Part shown: positions 1-10,619 of the stretch, one piece after another
Layout of the letters: the number at the start of each line of letters is the position of its first letter
Numbering within the stretch: position 1 is the stretch's first letter
Program-made: the position numbers and the translations under genes
Assembly: GCA_018398585.1 (NCBI GenBank)
Contig: JAGTTD010000001.1
Coordinates: forward strand, 35,355,938 to 35,419,937
Direction of reading: 5' to 3'
From: Simmondsia chinensis
Taxonomy: Eukaryota; Streptophyta; Magnoliopsida; Caryophyllales; Simmondsiaceae
Length of the DNA: 64,000 nt
Notes under the pieces: generated by a model
What the model saw: the letters and a program-made list of their open reading frames with translations, nothing else
Told to the model about the DNA's origin: nothing
Databases searched by the model: none

Positions 1-170
1 TGAAGATATGGGTCTCTAAGGGGCTTCAGATGGCGGCTAATAAAACTTAAGGAAGTACGACTGGGCAAGGATGAGTTCAGGTGGGCTTCAGCAAGCAAGA
101 GCAATAAAAGTCGTGTGCTAGAGTAGATGATTCAGCTGGCCCACGGTATTCATTTCGAGGCTGAATATCC
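1..170 (+). pseudogene. Coding-like exon of an unrecognised gene, left half, cut by a TRIM
   Basis: Reading frame 1 is open from position 4 to 170 except for one TAG at 124-126. It rejoins 1957-2004 in the same frame if the TRIM and one copy of its target duplication are removed. The conceptual peptide includes LGKDEFRWASASKSNKS, then after the stop MIQLAHGIHFEAEYP. Its composition looks like a soluble globular protein rather than a transposon protein. The TAG could be a TGG (Trp) changed by one base. I do not recognise the family. The gene is almost certainly inactive here because the coding frame is interrupted by 1.8 kb of retrotransposon. It could also be an exon of an older captured gene fragment. 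Confidence 0.45.
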
Positions 171-817
171 TGTTTGGAAAATTCACACAATCAGCACAAG
201 TGGAAGCGAAAACCAACAACGCAACGTGGAAACCCCCTCTCAACTAGAATAAAAAACTACAGGACCAAACGGGTGCCTCATGCATTATGAAATTTAAAGA
301 TTACAATATCGAATTGGAACCCCAAACCCCATATACAATCATCAACATCAATATGACTATTGCTTGCTAAGTCATCAACACTCTCAAAGTGTAACTGTTG
401 CACTATGAGTCACTGACCCTTCTCAGTATAGCTTTTACACAGCAAGCCACCAATTCTCCAAAAACGTAGCTTTGGATAGGGGAAGTTATAGAACTCTCTT
501 CATAACCCTCAATCAAAACAACTCCCAAAGAAATCTCTCGCTCTCCCCATGCCCGAGCGCCCCCGGGCATCCCCTTTACAAATCCCACAATATCTCACAC
601 TTTTTCTTTCTCTAAACCTCTCAAACAACAAATCTTAACCCCTATTTATAATAAAGTACCTAAATCGAATTTGATTCAAAATATCAAATCAAATCAAGAC
701 TTATTTAGGTAACCCAATATTAATCATATTTCACCCAAATCTCAATAAAATCAAATCCTAATCAAATCGAAATTATAAAAAATTAAAATTAATTTTAAAA
801 TAAATAATATCCTAACA
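171..817 (-). repeat. TRIM 3' LTR
   Basis: 647 bp, ending CCTAACA. It aligns along its length with 1275-1951, including the shared stretches around CCCCAAACCCCATATACAA, the CCTCAATCAAAA block, and the terminal AT-rich 150 bp. Divergence between the two copies is considerable by eye, so the insertion is not recent. Confidence 0.85.
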
Positions 818-1274
818 AAAGTCCCTCATACCTAAACTCTCTCACCCATTTCTTTTCATCTCTCTCCTCTAACCCAAAAGAAAAAACAAAGCCCTAACCC
901 GGACAAGACATCAACCTACAAACATCTTCTCTTCTTCATCCTGTCACCGCTGCTGGTCACCGCCGCTATTGATGTCATCGCAACCTCGCCGAAAAACACC
1001 ATTTTCAAAGCCAAATATCAATGGCACTGAACACCGCACCACCAACGAGCTTCACTACACAACCGTTCAAGCGTTGTTATCCTCATCACTTGTGTTCGGC
1101 TCGTTGTCGTCCCTCTATACATATACACCACAAACCACTAGCACTTGTCAAGGTTCATTACCACCGACGCCCACTGGCGTCGTTTCCTCCATCATCGTCA
1201 AGCTTTGCAACTCCTAACCAACAGATCTGCATCTTCCTTTAAATGAGAACTTCTCAATTTTCTCTGATACCACT
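818..1274. other. TRIM interior, no coding capacity supported
   Basis: 457 bp, pyrimidine-rich on the plus strand and with higher GC than the LTRs (about 930-1200). Two overlapping plus-strand frames exist (969-1217 and 1021-1242), but they use different frames of the same low-complexity Ser/Thr/Pro-rich sequence and are antisense to the element. The GC-rich middle could be a captured fragment of a host gene, which I cannot confirm. Confidence 0.6.
1262..1272 (-). promoter_or_regulatory. TRIM primer binding site (initiator Met-tRNA)
   Basis: CTCTGATACCA is the reverse complement of TGGTATCAGAG, the usual plant primer site matching the 3' end of tRNA-iMet. Two bases (CT) separate it from the LTR at 1275, the usual spacing. 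Confidence 0.85.
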
Positions 1275-1951
1275 TGTTAGAAAAGTTAACACAATCAGTA
1301 TAAATGGAAGCAAAAAATAACTAAGCAACAAAACAGTCAACACTGATATAACCGTGAAAATCCTATCTCAATGGCAGGAAAAAAAACCATGGGACCCAAG
1401 TCGGTGCCTCATCCACTACACAATTTAAGCATTATAATCTCTAATTGCATCCCCCAAACCCCATATACAATCGTCAACCCGTTCGTGAGCATCAATGTGA
1501 CTATTGCACAGTAAGTCACTAACTCTCTCAAAGTCTAACTACTACACGGCAAGTCACTAATCCTCCTCAATATAGCTTCTATACAGCAAGCTACCAACCC
1601 TTTCAAAGTGTAATTTTGGATAGAGGAAGCTATGGAACACTCATCATAACCCTCAATCAAAAAACCTTCCAAAGAAATCTCTAGCTCTCCCTCTATCCGA
1701 ATGCGCCCCTGCCCCCGCCCCCCCGCGGGCATCCCTTTACAAATCTCACAACACCTCACATTTTTCTTCTCATTCTCTATTTATAATGAAGTACCTAAAT
1801 CTAATCTAATTCAAAACATCAAATCAAATTAGACTTATTTAGGTAATCTAATATTAATCATATTTCACCTAGAACTCAATAAAATCAAATCCTAATCAAA
1901 TCTAAATCATAAAAAATCAATATTAATTTTGAGATAAATGATATCCTAACA
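1275..1951 (-). repeat. TRIM 5' LTR
   Basis: 677 bp, TGTTAG...CTAACA with perfectly inverted hexamer ends. It follows the primer site directly and is followed by the target duplication TATCC. Confidence 0.85.
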
Positions 1952-2004
1952 TATCCCAATGTGTCCACGGTTCATGTTGAAAAACAAGATCGGCTTGAAA
2001 ATAA
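1952..2004 (+). pseudogene. Right half of the TRIM-interrupted exon, ending at a splice donor
   Basis: The bases following the TRIM continue the frame of 1-170: after the duplicated TATCC the codons read NVSTVHVEKQDRLEN. The frame runs into GTGAGT at 2005-2010, a good plant splice donor, and the sequence turns AT-rich directly afterwards as expected of an intron. Frame continuity across the insertion plus a donor at the end is the evidence that this was a real exon. The protein is not identified. Confidence 0.45.
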
Positions 2005-2166
2005 GTGAGTAGTTATGCATGTATAAGGTATTTAGATTTTGCTACCATAAATTTGATGTCAACACTATCATACTCATGTTCATCGTTATGTGGTGAGATC
2101 AAATTCAAAGTGATCATATGATTCCCAAATTCAACATGCCCATGAATGGTAGTAAATAAATACCTT

Positions 2167-2210
<44 letters not shown>

Positions 2211-2222
2211 ATATTTGTTTGA
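2005..2222. other. Probable intron start of the interrupted gene, with a C31/A11 homopolymer run
   Basis: AT-rich sequence beginning with the donor GTGAGT. Positions 2170-2200 are an unbroken run of C followed by a run of A (2201-2211). No open frame or recognisable element is seen. Confidence 0.4.
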
Positions 2223-2240
2223 AGAAAGACGGGCTCCTTT

Positions 2241-2496
2241 ACCAAAGAGGGCACCAACACGTCGTCACCGGATCCCATTAGAACTCCGAAGTTAAACGTG
2301 CTTGGGCGAGAGTAGTACCAGGATGGTTGACCTCCTGAGAAGTCCTCGCCCTCAGGTTGGGAGCACTGGGAAACAGCCTCTCTTCAGGTTAACACCCTGA
2401 AGGGGGAAGGCTGCGTGCATCCCCCCCCCCCCCCCCCCCAAGACCCTGCGTAGGCAGGAGCCCTTGAGGTACTGGGTATGTTCCTTTTTTTCCCCT
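2241..2496 (+). mobile_element. 5S rRNA-headed SINE, copy 1
   Basis: The head (about 2250-2350) matches plant 5S rRNA from the CGGATCCCATTAGAACTCC region through the internal promoter (box A-like AGTTAAACGTGCTTGGGCG, box C-like GACCTCCTGAGAAGTCC). The body and tail (about 2351-2496) match the Au/Angio-type SINE tail: AAGGCTGCGTGCATCC, a C run, AGACCCTGCGTAGGCAGG and CTGGGTATG. An 18-bp perfect target duplication AGAAAGACGGGCTCCTTT flanks it (2223-2240 and 2497-2514). The element is therefore a complete SINE and not a functional 5S gene. Confidence 0.92.
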
Positions 2497-2514
2497 AGAA
2501 AGACGGGCTCCTTT

Positions 2515-3180
2515 CAAGGACCTTAGGCAATCATGAATGTTGTGCATTTAATGATTTAGAACCAAGTGTTGGCAAGTGTATTTCAGAATTTATAAAAATG
2601 TAAATTCACAATAGTAAGTACTAATATAATGTTAATTGCAAACTAAATACTAATTTCCCACAATTGTGAATTTCAACTTGTATGAGGCTTATAGGGCTTC
2701 TGATATCATTTGTTAAGATCTCTCATAGAATATAAAAACCCTAAATTAAAATAACTATCAAAAAAAGGAAGATTGCAATGGACAATGGAATTTTCATGGT
2801 TCAGCCGAAGTCTACATCTATGGAGGGGAGCCCGATAATTTCATTATATCTATTGAAGTGTACTTGAGACGTCTCAACTCTTTCCTTAGCCATAATGGTA
2901 ACTTACACAACCCTGGTGCATATACAGAGCCACCACACTAAAATCTTAGTGTGTCATGTGCCTAATAGGATTGACTCAATTTTATTACCTATAAACAAGG
3001 CCCAATACAATAATGCTCCATGCATAACCCTAATAATTCTCCCATTAGGAGTCTAGTTGGATTATGCACCATTACCAGTCTAAACCACCAAGGAATTTTT
3101 TTTTCTTTTAAATTTTAGATCTAACGTAAATTTAAGGACACGACCATCAAGCCGGTTAACCAACCCATTGACCTAAATCC
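2515..3180. other. AT-rich non-coding DNA with a possible LTR fragment
   Basis: No gene is seen. At 2697-2720 a sequence resembling a degraded reverse-complement primer site (CTTCTGATATCAT) precedes TGTTAAGATCTC, the usual look of a plant LTR start on the minus strand. I could not find a matching second LTR or an end, so the fragment stays unassigned. Confidence 0.3.
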
Positions 3181-4151
3181 AAATCCAAAGGAAAACCCTA
3201 AGTTCCCCTAGAAGCCAAAATCAACGCAGCTATTCTACAACCCAATCGAACGCAAACCCAAGCCTTCGCGAAGACAACCTACCTCCACTCACTTCTGCAG
3301 GTTGCGTGTCGCCGCATAATGGTCCTCCGCTCACCGGCTTCAAACTTCAACCACCATCGACTGACCTATCACCGAATCCCTCAGGCTGTCATTTTCAGTC
3401 AATGTTCGAACCAGAAAGAAGCTTTTTCTGCTCTATCAATGATTACCATCACCGGCGACCAACTCTCTACCATTCACATAGACTCTCTCCGACATCTTCT
3501 CTTTTGAAACCTTGCGCCACCACGTATGTCGTCTCTGCTCAAGGTACCACTGATCGTCATTGTTCACTTAAACAACCATAGGAGATCTTCGTAGACTTCG
3601 AACCACTACCAGCAGTGTCAACCTCTCACCGGCTTCGAAACCCTTGCGCACCACCATGTCCATGCTTTTCCTTTCATCGGCCACCACCATGATGATGTCC
3701 CTCAATTTCGTCATTTCAAAGCCACTATCGCTGGATACACCTCTGACTTGACTCCGCCAATCTCTGCTCGATGCTTCGTCAATGACCAACGTTGTTCTCG
3801 CATCCCCAAGGTGCGCTTAGAGCCACGTGCTACCTCCGGCTTCTGTCGCTGGTGTGCGAACTGCCTTATCCTACGCAAATTCGCATTGGGACCACTAGAT
3901 CTGATACTTAGATACATAGATCTAGCCTCTCACTTCTCGACCTGGACAAAACCAACACCACTAAAGTTTAGCCACCACTTCTTGACTGAGGCACACCCGT
4001 CACTCCAACTAACACCCCCGTAGTTTACACCTTTGATTTATTAATGAAACTTGAGATCTACCAGAATCAACTAACATCGTGCCCTTACCTTTGGGATCGG
4101 GTCACCACCAAAACCACCATCTGGATTTTCATTATTGACACTAGGGGCAGG
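3181..4151. other. GC-richer non-coding block
   Basis: Cytosine-rich on the plus strand (CCACCATCGAC, CACCGGCTTCAAAC and similar repeats). Several short overlapping frames exist on both strands, none with recognisable domains. It resembles untranslated leader sequence of LTR elements or a captured gene leader. Its function is unknown. Confidence 0.3.
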
Positions 4152-5223
4152 TGTTGGGAAAATGTAAATTTCCAAATTAATTTTCCTAAATTAATTTTAT
4201 CGACCGCTACAGATATGTAATTTAAAATTCTAAATGTCAAATTAATGAAGTCTCTACTCTAATATATTCAAAATAATGCATGGCGATAATAGGCATAACA
4301 AGAAAAAGAATAAATACGAATTTTAAAAGAAAAAATTGCGAAATTGGATACCTTTACGTAGACCGCAGTGTAGCTCAAGAGGAAAGACGATACCACCTGG
4401 ACCTTCTTTGCAATTCCTCAAAACACTGGGTTTGTGGACATTGAAATATTAAGTCCTCTAACAAACGTTTTCTCAAAGAAGAAGAACTGACTTCTACATT
4501 TTTCTCCACTAAAAAACTGAAGAGACGGGATTCTTTTATGGATAAAAATCCCTTAGAAAATAAAATTAAATAAATAAAAATTGTGATCTCGATATCTTCA
4601 AAAATCGTGTTTATCTATTTTTTGAATTCAAAATTTAAAAAAAAAATCTTTACAAAATGCTAGTCAAAGTCGCATCCCATTTTGACCCACAGAGCGCCAT
4701 GCGTTGCAACGTTATTGGTCCACGTCAATTGACGTGGATCACTCAGTTGGGACAAACCAGCGCATGACACAATGCCGATCGCTATTCGGGCGGTAAGCAC
4801 GCGACACTTGTCGCATGCTGAATGGCCATCGCATGTTTCCATGGATTTTGACTTTTTTTTCATTTTTTTAAATTGTTCTTTCATGTATAAATTCATCCAT
4901 GAATTATATGTTTAGTAAAATTAATTAATTTATTTCTCTAATGAATAAATAAACCATGTCGTGAATTCTCTTATTATTTTCAAACGATGTATGTTACAGA
5001 AGACATATTAAATCACAGTGAGCATAACAAAATAGACAAGTAACATACATATTAGTGTTGATTGCAATGCATGATTTAACACACATTCAAAAATCAAAAT
5101 TGTAAAGCATATATATAATAGATGGGATTACTTTTCTTAATTTTAGCAAACAATCAAAGATCAGAATTCACAATCCAACACTTACATGTATGCGTGCAAC
5201 CCAACCGAACTACCTAAAACTTC

Positions 5224-6085
5224 CTGTTGGCGTGGCCGAATTGAGATATCAGAAGGGTGAGAACATTTCTCAATAAATATGTTTTTTTGTAAACTATTTA
5301 CTGAACATATTTAACACACCACTTTAACCTCAGCCTCAAAGGTCATACAGTAGAGCTCCTCGGGGAGGCTAACGTAGACCCTAGTCAAGTGTACACCGCT
5401 ACCTCGACATTTGTACAAGTCCATGAAGTACTCCACAGCAGCATGGCCGCACCTGCTTTTCTTGCACTTTAGTCTATCATAAGAGTTCTAACTTGTATTC
5501 TGGAAATGAATGCTCTCCTGGGGGAGCCGCTCCCACCTACCATACTGCAAGACCGGTAACGGAGGCCGTGAACATTCACTTAGAAGCTCGCTCTCCCTTG
5601 ATATTTTGAGTCATGGGAACCTTTTAATTAATTTTAGCAAACGAAGAAAGCATGGAAATCCACCTAACCATTTCTTGTGTGTGCTACAATGACCAAACTA
5701 GCCTCTCCGTTACTCCCCGTCAGCGAGGCCGCATAGGGTAATCAGTAAGGTGAGAGCTGTTCTCAATTAATGTGTTTCCTAAACATAATTAGTTCATCGT
5801 CTCTACCTTGGCCTCTAAAACAATGTCTCAATGCTCCCTAAAAGACTAACATATTATCCCAATCAAGTGTATACCTAGACAGTAGTACAAGTCAACAAGA
5901 TACCCCACGGCAGCCTGGCAGCATCTACTTTCTCATACTTTTATCTAGCCTAAAGAAGTCCAATCCTGTATTATGTGAACAAATGCCCTCCCCAAGGAAT
6001 AGCGTCTATCCACTATATTATTGACTGGCAATGGAGACCTAGAGGAATTAACTCCCAAACCTCGCTGCCACTTGGGATTTTAAAT
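5224..6085 (+). repeat. Diverged tandem duplication (about 450 bp) inside the LARD-like interior
   Basis: 5224-5690 and 5717-6085 share a sequence of blocks in the same order: GTGAGA...TTCTCAAT, CCTC(A/T)AA, AGTCAAGTGTA / AATCAAGTGTA, ACAAGTC..C.A..A.AT.C, CACAGCAGC/CACGGCAGC, CTTTTAGTCTA-like, then AATG(C)TCTCC. Similarity is moderate. Confidence 0.5.
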
Positions 6086-7290
6086 GGGGGATCTTTCTTT
6101 TAAGTTAGATTATCTCGTAATCAATTATTAGAATCATATTCTAAATTTTATTTAACTATAAAACCCTAATCATATTTGGTTCATTTAATTGTCTAACTTA
6201 TGTAATCTAATCTCATTAGATACACTATGAGATTTTTTTTCTTTCAGATAATTCATCTATTTAATATTCTAATCTAATAGACCTATTTGGAAAAAAAAAT
6301 AAAATTATCCCACTTGATGAAATCAAATATTTAATGAAGTTATATGACCTTTTAATTTCATGGACATTATATAATTTTAAACTCTTTAAACAATGTTAAA
6401 TATGTGAACAAATTTTAGCAAGCATCATGTTATCAAACTATTTTGAATAACATTAGTTAAGGCCTAACAGGGTTGGATTAATTAATTACTTTTCTAAAAA
6501 ATTTTAGGAATAATTATCACATAATTCTAATTAGAATCTCATTCCAATTATTTAATTAATTAATTGCTTATTTATTAATTTTTATAGAAAAATAAAAGGG
6601 TGATGCCACGTCACTACAAAAAAATTTCTTATTTTATATTTTTAAATAAATAATTAATTAAATAATTAAATTCTATTTTAATCTCATTAGATTTTAATAT
6701 TTTAAATAACTAATTAGATATTCAATGTGATAATTAAATATTTTTGTGAACTTTATTTCTTGTGATTGCATAAATTTAATTAGGATTTCACCCTAACTAA
6801 TTATTTATAAAATAAATAAAATTTTATAAAACAATTGGTGGTTGAGCACGCCCCCTTTTTTATTATTATTTTATTTTATAAAATAATTAAATAAATAATA
6901 ATATTCGATCTTAATCTCATTAGATCATAACTAGATATCTAAACCAATTAGATATTCTTTGTAAATATTTTAACTTGAATGAACAACTAATCTTATTAGA
7001 TTTTTAATGCGATATTGTTTATATTTAAATCGCTCAACTATTTGAATATCTAATCTCATCAGATTATTTAAATAATACTCCCACTACATTAATGAAATTC
7101 ATCATATTCTCAACAATTTAAAGTTGATGAACCGATCATCTAGTTATTAAACTTTTTAATAGCACAATCCAGTATTCTTTTCTTTAACGAAATTCTCAAT
7201 TTCTCTCATTCGTAACTCTATTCATCATATTGATTATGCTTAATATAATCTCATGCCTAATTATAAATAAAATTATGGGTGGCTCTTATA
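6086..7290. other. Very AT-rich non-coding interior
   Basis: Long A/T-rich stretch with repeated short phrases such as ATCTCATTAGAT spaced through it. No open frame of interest. It is part of the LARD-like element's interior. Confidence 0.45.
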
Positions 7291-8215
7291 CCAATTGTTG
7301 GAAAAATTGTAATTTTGGAAACTAAATTTTTTCCTCAAATTGGTTCAATCAGGCATAGCGGAAATAACATTAAAATTCTCTAATTTTAAATCTAAAGGAC
7401 CTCTATACTAATATATACATAGTGAACATAGAATATCTAAGCATAACAAACATTAAATAAAAAGCATAAATAAAATTGCGAAAATTAAAGGAAAGCTTTA
7501 AAAAGAAGGGTTATAAGGAATACTACGATTGTAGACCGCAATTGTCGCCCAGGAGGAATCATCAAGACCGTGTGATATTCTCAATAATGACCCCTTGACA
7601 CCCGGAGTATTGACTCTGAAAAATATTTATTAGGAGAAAATTAAAAGAGAAATTCCTCCTTAAAAATTTTTTGAAAAATCAAAATTTTTTAGAGAATTTT
7701 GGTTAGTTAAACTAAATCCAAAAGACCTCTATTTATATTAGGTCATTGGGTATAATACCTTTTGATTTTACGATGTGGACGCAGTCAAAAAAATAAAAAA
7801 TGATTTTGAAATTAAATTAAACGACGTCGTATGAGCCTATAATAATGTGTGTTTCGCCAGCTACATGCTACATGTCACTCCCTTACGTGCCGACATAGAA
7901 TCACACGAAGCATCATCCTGGCCATCCATCGCTAGGTATGTCATAACACGCCACATGGCGGCTACTCATTGGCCTGTACCAAAGAGCGCATATAACTTAG
8001 TTGGAGCTAGTCGCGGCATGACACCTATCGCACCAAGATTGGCTGCACGCAGAAATGCAGTTCATGGGTTGTGTAAATCATTTTTGCCTTTTTTAAAAAT
8101 TTTTACATGTATAAATTCATCATATGAATATTATTTGATAAAATTAATTTAATCTTATGATTAAATAATTCATCTTATAAATTATGTTTAGCTAAACTAA
8201 TTTATTATCTCCTAT

Positions 8216-8652
8216 TGTTTATACTTGCACCCGTCAAAACATGGGTGAGCATAACTAGATGGCCTAGGAAGGACAACCCAAGAAGGCGGCCCCAGTCAGG
8301 GCGCCTCTAGGATAGGCACTCCTGGGACTAGCGACCTAGAAAGGGCGCACTCGGATAAATGCCTTAAAACAGGCGCCTTAAAAGCGAGCGCCGCCATTCC
8401 AGAAAATACATAATATCACCCAAGTTACACACATGTTACTCGCCCCTTAAAGACTCTCTACTTATATAAGACACAAGCCCCATAAAAGAAAAAAGGAAGG
8501 AAAGGGAGAGAGGGGACTCTTCAAAGAAGTCTATCTTAGAAAGAAATCCTGAGCACAAGCGAGTTAAACCTAGTGAATAAGGGGATCCTGGTGGTCTTTC
8601 CTCTAAAGTTTGAGTTCAGCTTATCCTACCCCACACGTCAACAAAATTATCA
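8216..8652 (+). repeat. 5' LTR of the Tat-type element
   Basis: Starts TGTTTATACTTGCACCC and ends at CGTCAACA (8643), or more likely TATCA (8652), just before the primer site. It lacks about 50 bp of GGGCGCC-type repeats present in the 3' LTR. A TATA box TATATAAG is at 8463-8470. Confidence 0.8.
8463..8470 (+). promoter_or_regulatory. LTR TATA box
   Basis: CTACTTATATAAGAC is conserved in both LTRs (also at about 21418-21427). It lies upstream of a purine-rich stretch, as expected for the U3/R boundary. Confidence 0.6.
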
Positions 8653-8655
8653 AAA

Positions 8656-9960
8656 ATGGCGCAGTCTGTGGGAAGGATCGAGGCCATGATGGAACCACCA
8701 AGGTCCCCTAATCCCCCCAAACCAGGTGAAGAAGCTGAGCACATATCCAAGCATCAACTAAGGGAAGTCCAGGAGATGCTTGACCGCCTATTGCAAAAGC
8801 TAGCTGAATAGCAACCGAAAGCTCCACATGTATCAAAAGGTGAAAGTCATAAATCCACGAGTTGCAGATCTAAAGGTTTGCGAAGCTAAGAAGAAGGGTG
8901 GTGCAGACATGGGTTGGATTTGAGGGCTAGACACCATGAAAAGAGAACAGAAAAACTCCACCACACAGAGCGAAATCAAGTGGAGGATGAGTCCATTAAA
9001 GATATGGGTAGTAAACAATGGGAGGCTAATTTTTCGACAGAGAAGGGCAATTTTGGTGAAGCTTCTAAGGCCCCGGGCACACACTCCCCATTTTCTAAAA
9101 GGATCATGTCTTTACGGGCGAAGAAGGTCAAGATTCCAAATATAGACCTTTTCAAAGGGACTCAGGATCCTGAGGATCACCTCTCGAGATTCAAATTCCT
9201 AATGTATATGCAGGATGCCTTGGAAGAGGTCTAGTGTAAGTGTTTTCCCGCCACGCTAAAGGGAGTTGCGCAATCATGGTTTGCATCTTTGCCAACTGGC
9301 ACAGTTGATAGTTTTGCGTAGTTGAAGGAAAAAGTTCTCACATCAGTTTGTGAGTAACAAACGAAGGAAGAAGATGGCAGCTCAGTTAATACAATTGCAA
9401 CAGAGGGAATCAGAGTCTTTAAAGACTTTTTTAGAAGGTCTACCAGAGAAATGATTGATATACCGGGTTTGGTTGATGAGACAATAATAAGTGCATTCGT
9501 GAACACACTCAGAAGTGTGGCTTTTAAGTATGCGCTGGCAAAAAAGCAACCTACGACAATTAACGAGTAATGGGACAAGTCCAATAAGTATATATCCACC
9601 GAGGATAATGAGCGCTGCAGGAAGGTTCCAATTGGGGGTAACAGGAAAGTCGAAAGAAAAATACGAATATTTATGCCCGATGAGGGTAAAATACCCTTGC
9701 CTGCCTCCCATCCTATAGTTCAAGTGCGCAGACCTTCAGGACAGATGTCCTATGAGATAAACAAGAAGTCTGAACATCGTCCACCCTTTTGTAAAAAAAC
9801 ATCTTACTAGTCCAAGCGGCCGTTTGACTCTTGGGAAAATGCCACATGGTGCGAGTTTCACGTATTCTATGGCCATACCACGGGGTAGTGTAGAGCTCGA
9901 CAAAAACAAGCTCAGAATCACTTCAGGAAGCTACCAGGACGGGAAGCGCCAGATGCAAGA
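8656..9960 (+). pseudogene. gag of the Tat-type element (broken)
   Basis: The frame opens at 8656 (MAQSVGRIEAMM) and runs to a TAG near 8808. It then continues in pieces in shifting frames through 8914-9234 (segment FKGTQDPEDHLSRFK, the usual start of the retrotransposon gag domain), CFPATLKGVAQSWF, and a downstream part ending near 9960 with a damaged CCHC-like region (FCKK...WCEFHVFYGHTTG..C). It would form the virus-like particle core. At least five stops or frameshifts make it non-functional. Confidence 0.75.
8657..8674 (+). promoter_or_regulatory. Primer binding site of the Tat-type element
   Basis: TGGCGCAGTCTGTGGGAA, close to the TGGCGCC-type primer sites common in plant gypsy elements, 4 bp after the LTR end. 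It overlaps the possible gag start ATGGCGCAGTCT at 8656. Confidence 0.7.
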
Positions 9961-9978
9961 GTAAGTAGCAAAGCACTA

Positions 9979-10488
9979 GTGATGGTGCCTCCTCAAGAAA
10001 TGATTGAGGCACCGAAAAAGATGATTGCAATGATCTCTCAGGTTTTACCCAGTGAGCTGTCCTATATGCCGATAATGCGAGCCAAGAAGAGACGATCTCT
10101 ACTAGGAATCACTTTTAACGATGAAGAGCTAGGGGCTGTCATTGTGCCCCATGACGATCCCCTGGTCATCTCTATTGACACAGAGCGATGCCGGGTTCAT
10201 AAGGTTCTAGTCGACCAAGGGAGTGCTACAAACTTCATTTTTTATCAATGCTTTGAGAAGATGGCAATACCCACGAGTCGGATTATGCCAATGGGCTACC
10301 CTGTGGTTAGCTTCACTAGACAAATAATGCAGCCCATGGGGGCAATCTTTGTGGACACCATATTCCATGGGCAAGAAGTCACAAGGGGGATAAAAGTTTT
10401 ATTTTTAATTATGGATATGCCCTCCCCGTATGATATTATACTCGGACAACCAACCTTACACCACATCAAAGCCATGATTTTGACTTAA
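9979..10488 (+). pseudogene. Aspartic protease of the Tat-type element
   Basis: 169 codons are open. The active-site segment reads VLVDQGSATNFIF, where plant gypsy proteases have D-S/N-G, so the second catalytic-loop residue is changed to Gln. The C-terminal PYDIILGQPTLH segment is the standard end of this protease (normally ILGRP). Upstream it joins the gag tail. The open frame is a chance survivor in an otherwise broken polyprotein. Confidence 0.8.
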
Positions 10489-10619
10489 CATCACAGTGGA
10501 GACATAATTACCCTCTAAGGAAATCAAAAGATAGCCCGAGAGTGTTAGCACGCCTCTTGACCTCATGAAGATTGTTAAATACTTCCCGAGCTTGAATGTG
10601 AAAGGCTAGACCCTCCACA

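Larger units (their letters stand above)
171..1951 (-). mobile_element. Complete TRIM-type (miniature) LTR retrotransposon
   Basis: Two similar long terminal repeats (171-817 and 1275-1951) flank a 457-bp interior with no credible protein. The ends are TG...CA (TGTTTGG/TGTTAG at the left of each LTR, CCTAACA at the right of each). The element is flanked by a perfect 5-bp target duplication TATCC (166-170 and 1952-1956). The primer binding site lies beside the right LTR in reverse complement (1262-1272), so the element reads on the minus strand. A purine-rich tract (reverse complement of AAAGTCCCTC) abuts the left LTR. Both LTRs carry a TATAAATAG box on the minus strand. With no gag or pol it must be mobilised in trans. 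It sits inside a coding exon. Confidence 0.85.
4152..8215 (-). mobile_element. LARD-like non-coding LTR element (decayed)
   Basis: Two related AT-rich repeats, beginning TGTTGGGAAAATG at 4152 and TGTTGGAAAAATTG at 7296, share an ordered series of motifs: GTAGACCGCA, an AGGAG/AGGAAAGA block, a GC-rich 150-bp patch and CATGTATAAATTCATC. The right copy is preceded by a degraded minus-strand primer site (CTCTTATACCA). The roughly 2.2-kb interior has no coding capacity but contains a diverged tandem duplication. The right repeat is cut at about 8215 by the Tat element that follows. The exact right end of the left repeat and the target duplication are not found. Confidence 0.5.

Noticed and set aside
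969..1242. Two overlapping small plus-strand ORFs as genes
   Set aside because: They lie inside the TRIM interior, antisense to it, in different frames of the same low-complexity sequence, and show no domain.
2250..2350. Functional 5S rRNA gene
   Set aside because: The 5S match is followed by a SINE tail and the whole is bounded by an 18-bp target duplication; the 5S 5' end is replaced. It is a SINE. The same applies at 49365-49470.
3306..4023. Several ORFs of 60-91 aa as genes
   Set aside because: Overlapping frames on both strands in a C-rich non-coding block, with no recognisable protein features.
7847..8152. 101-aa plus-strand ORF
   Set aside because: Lies within the LTR of the LARD-like element and spans its GC-rich patch; no family resemblance.
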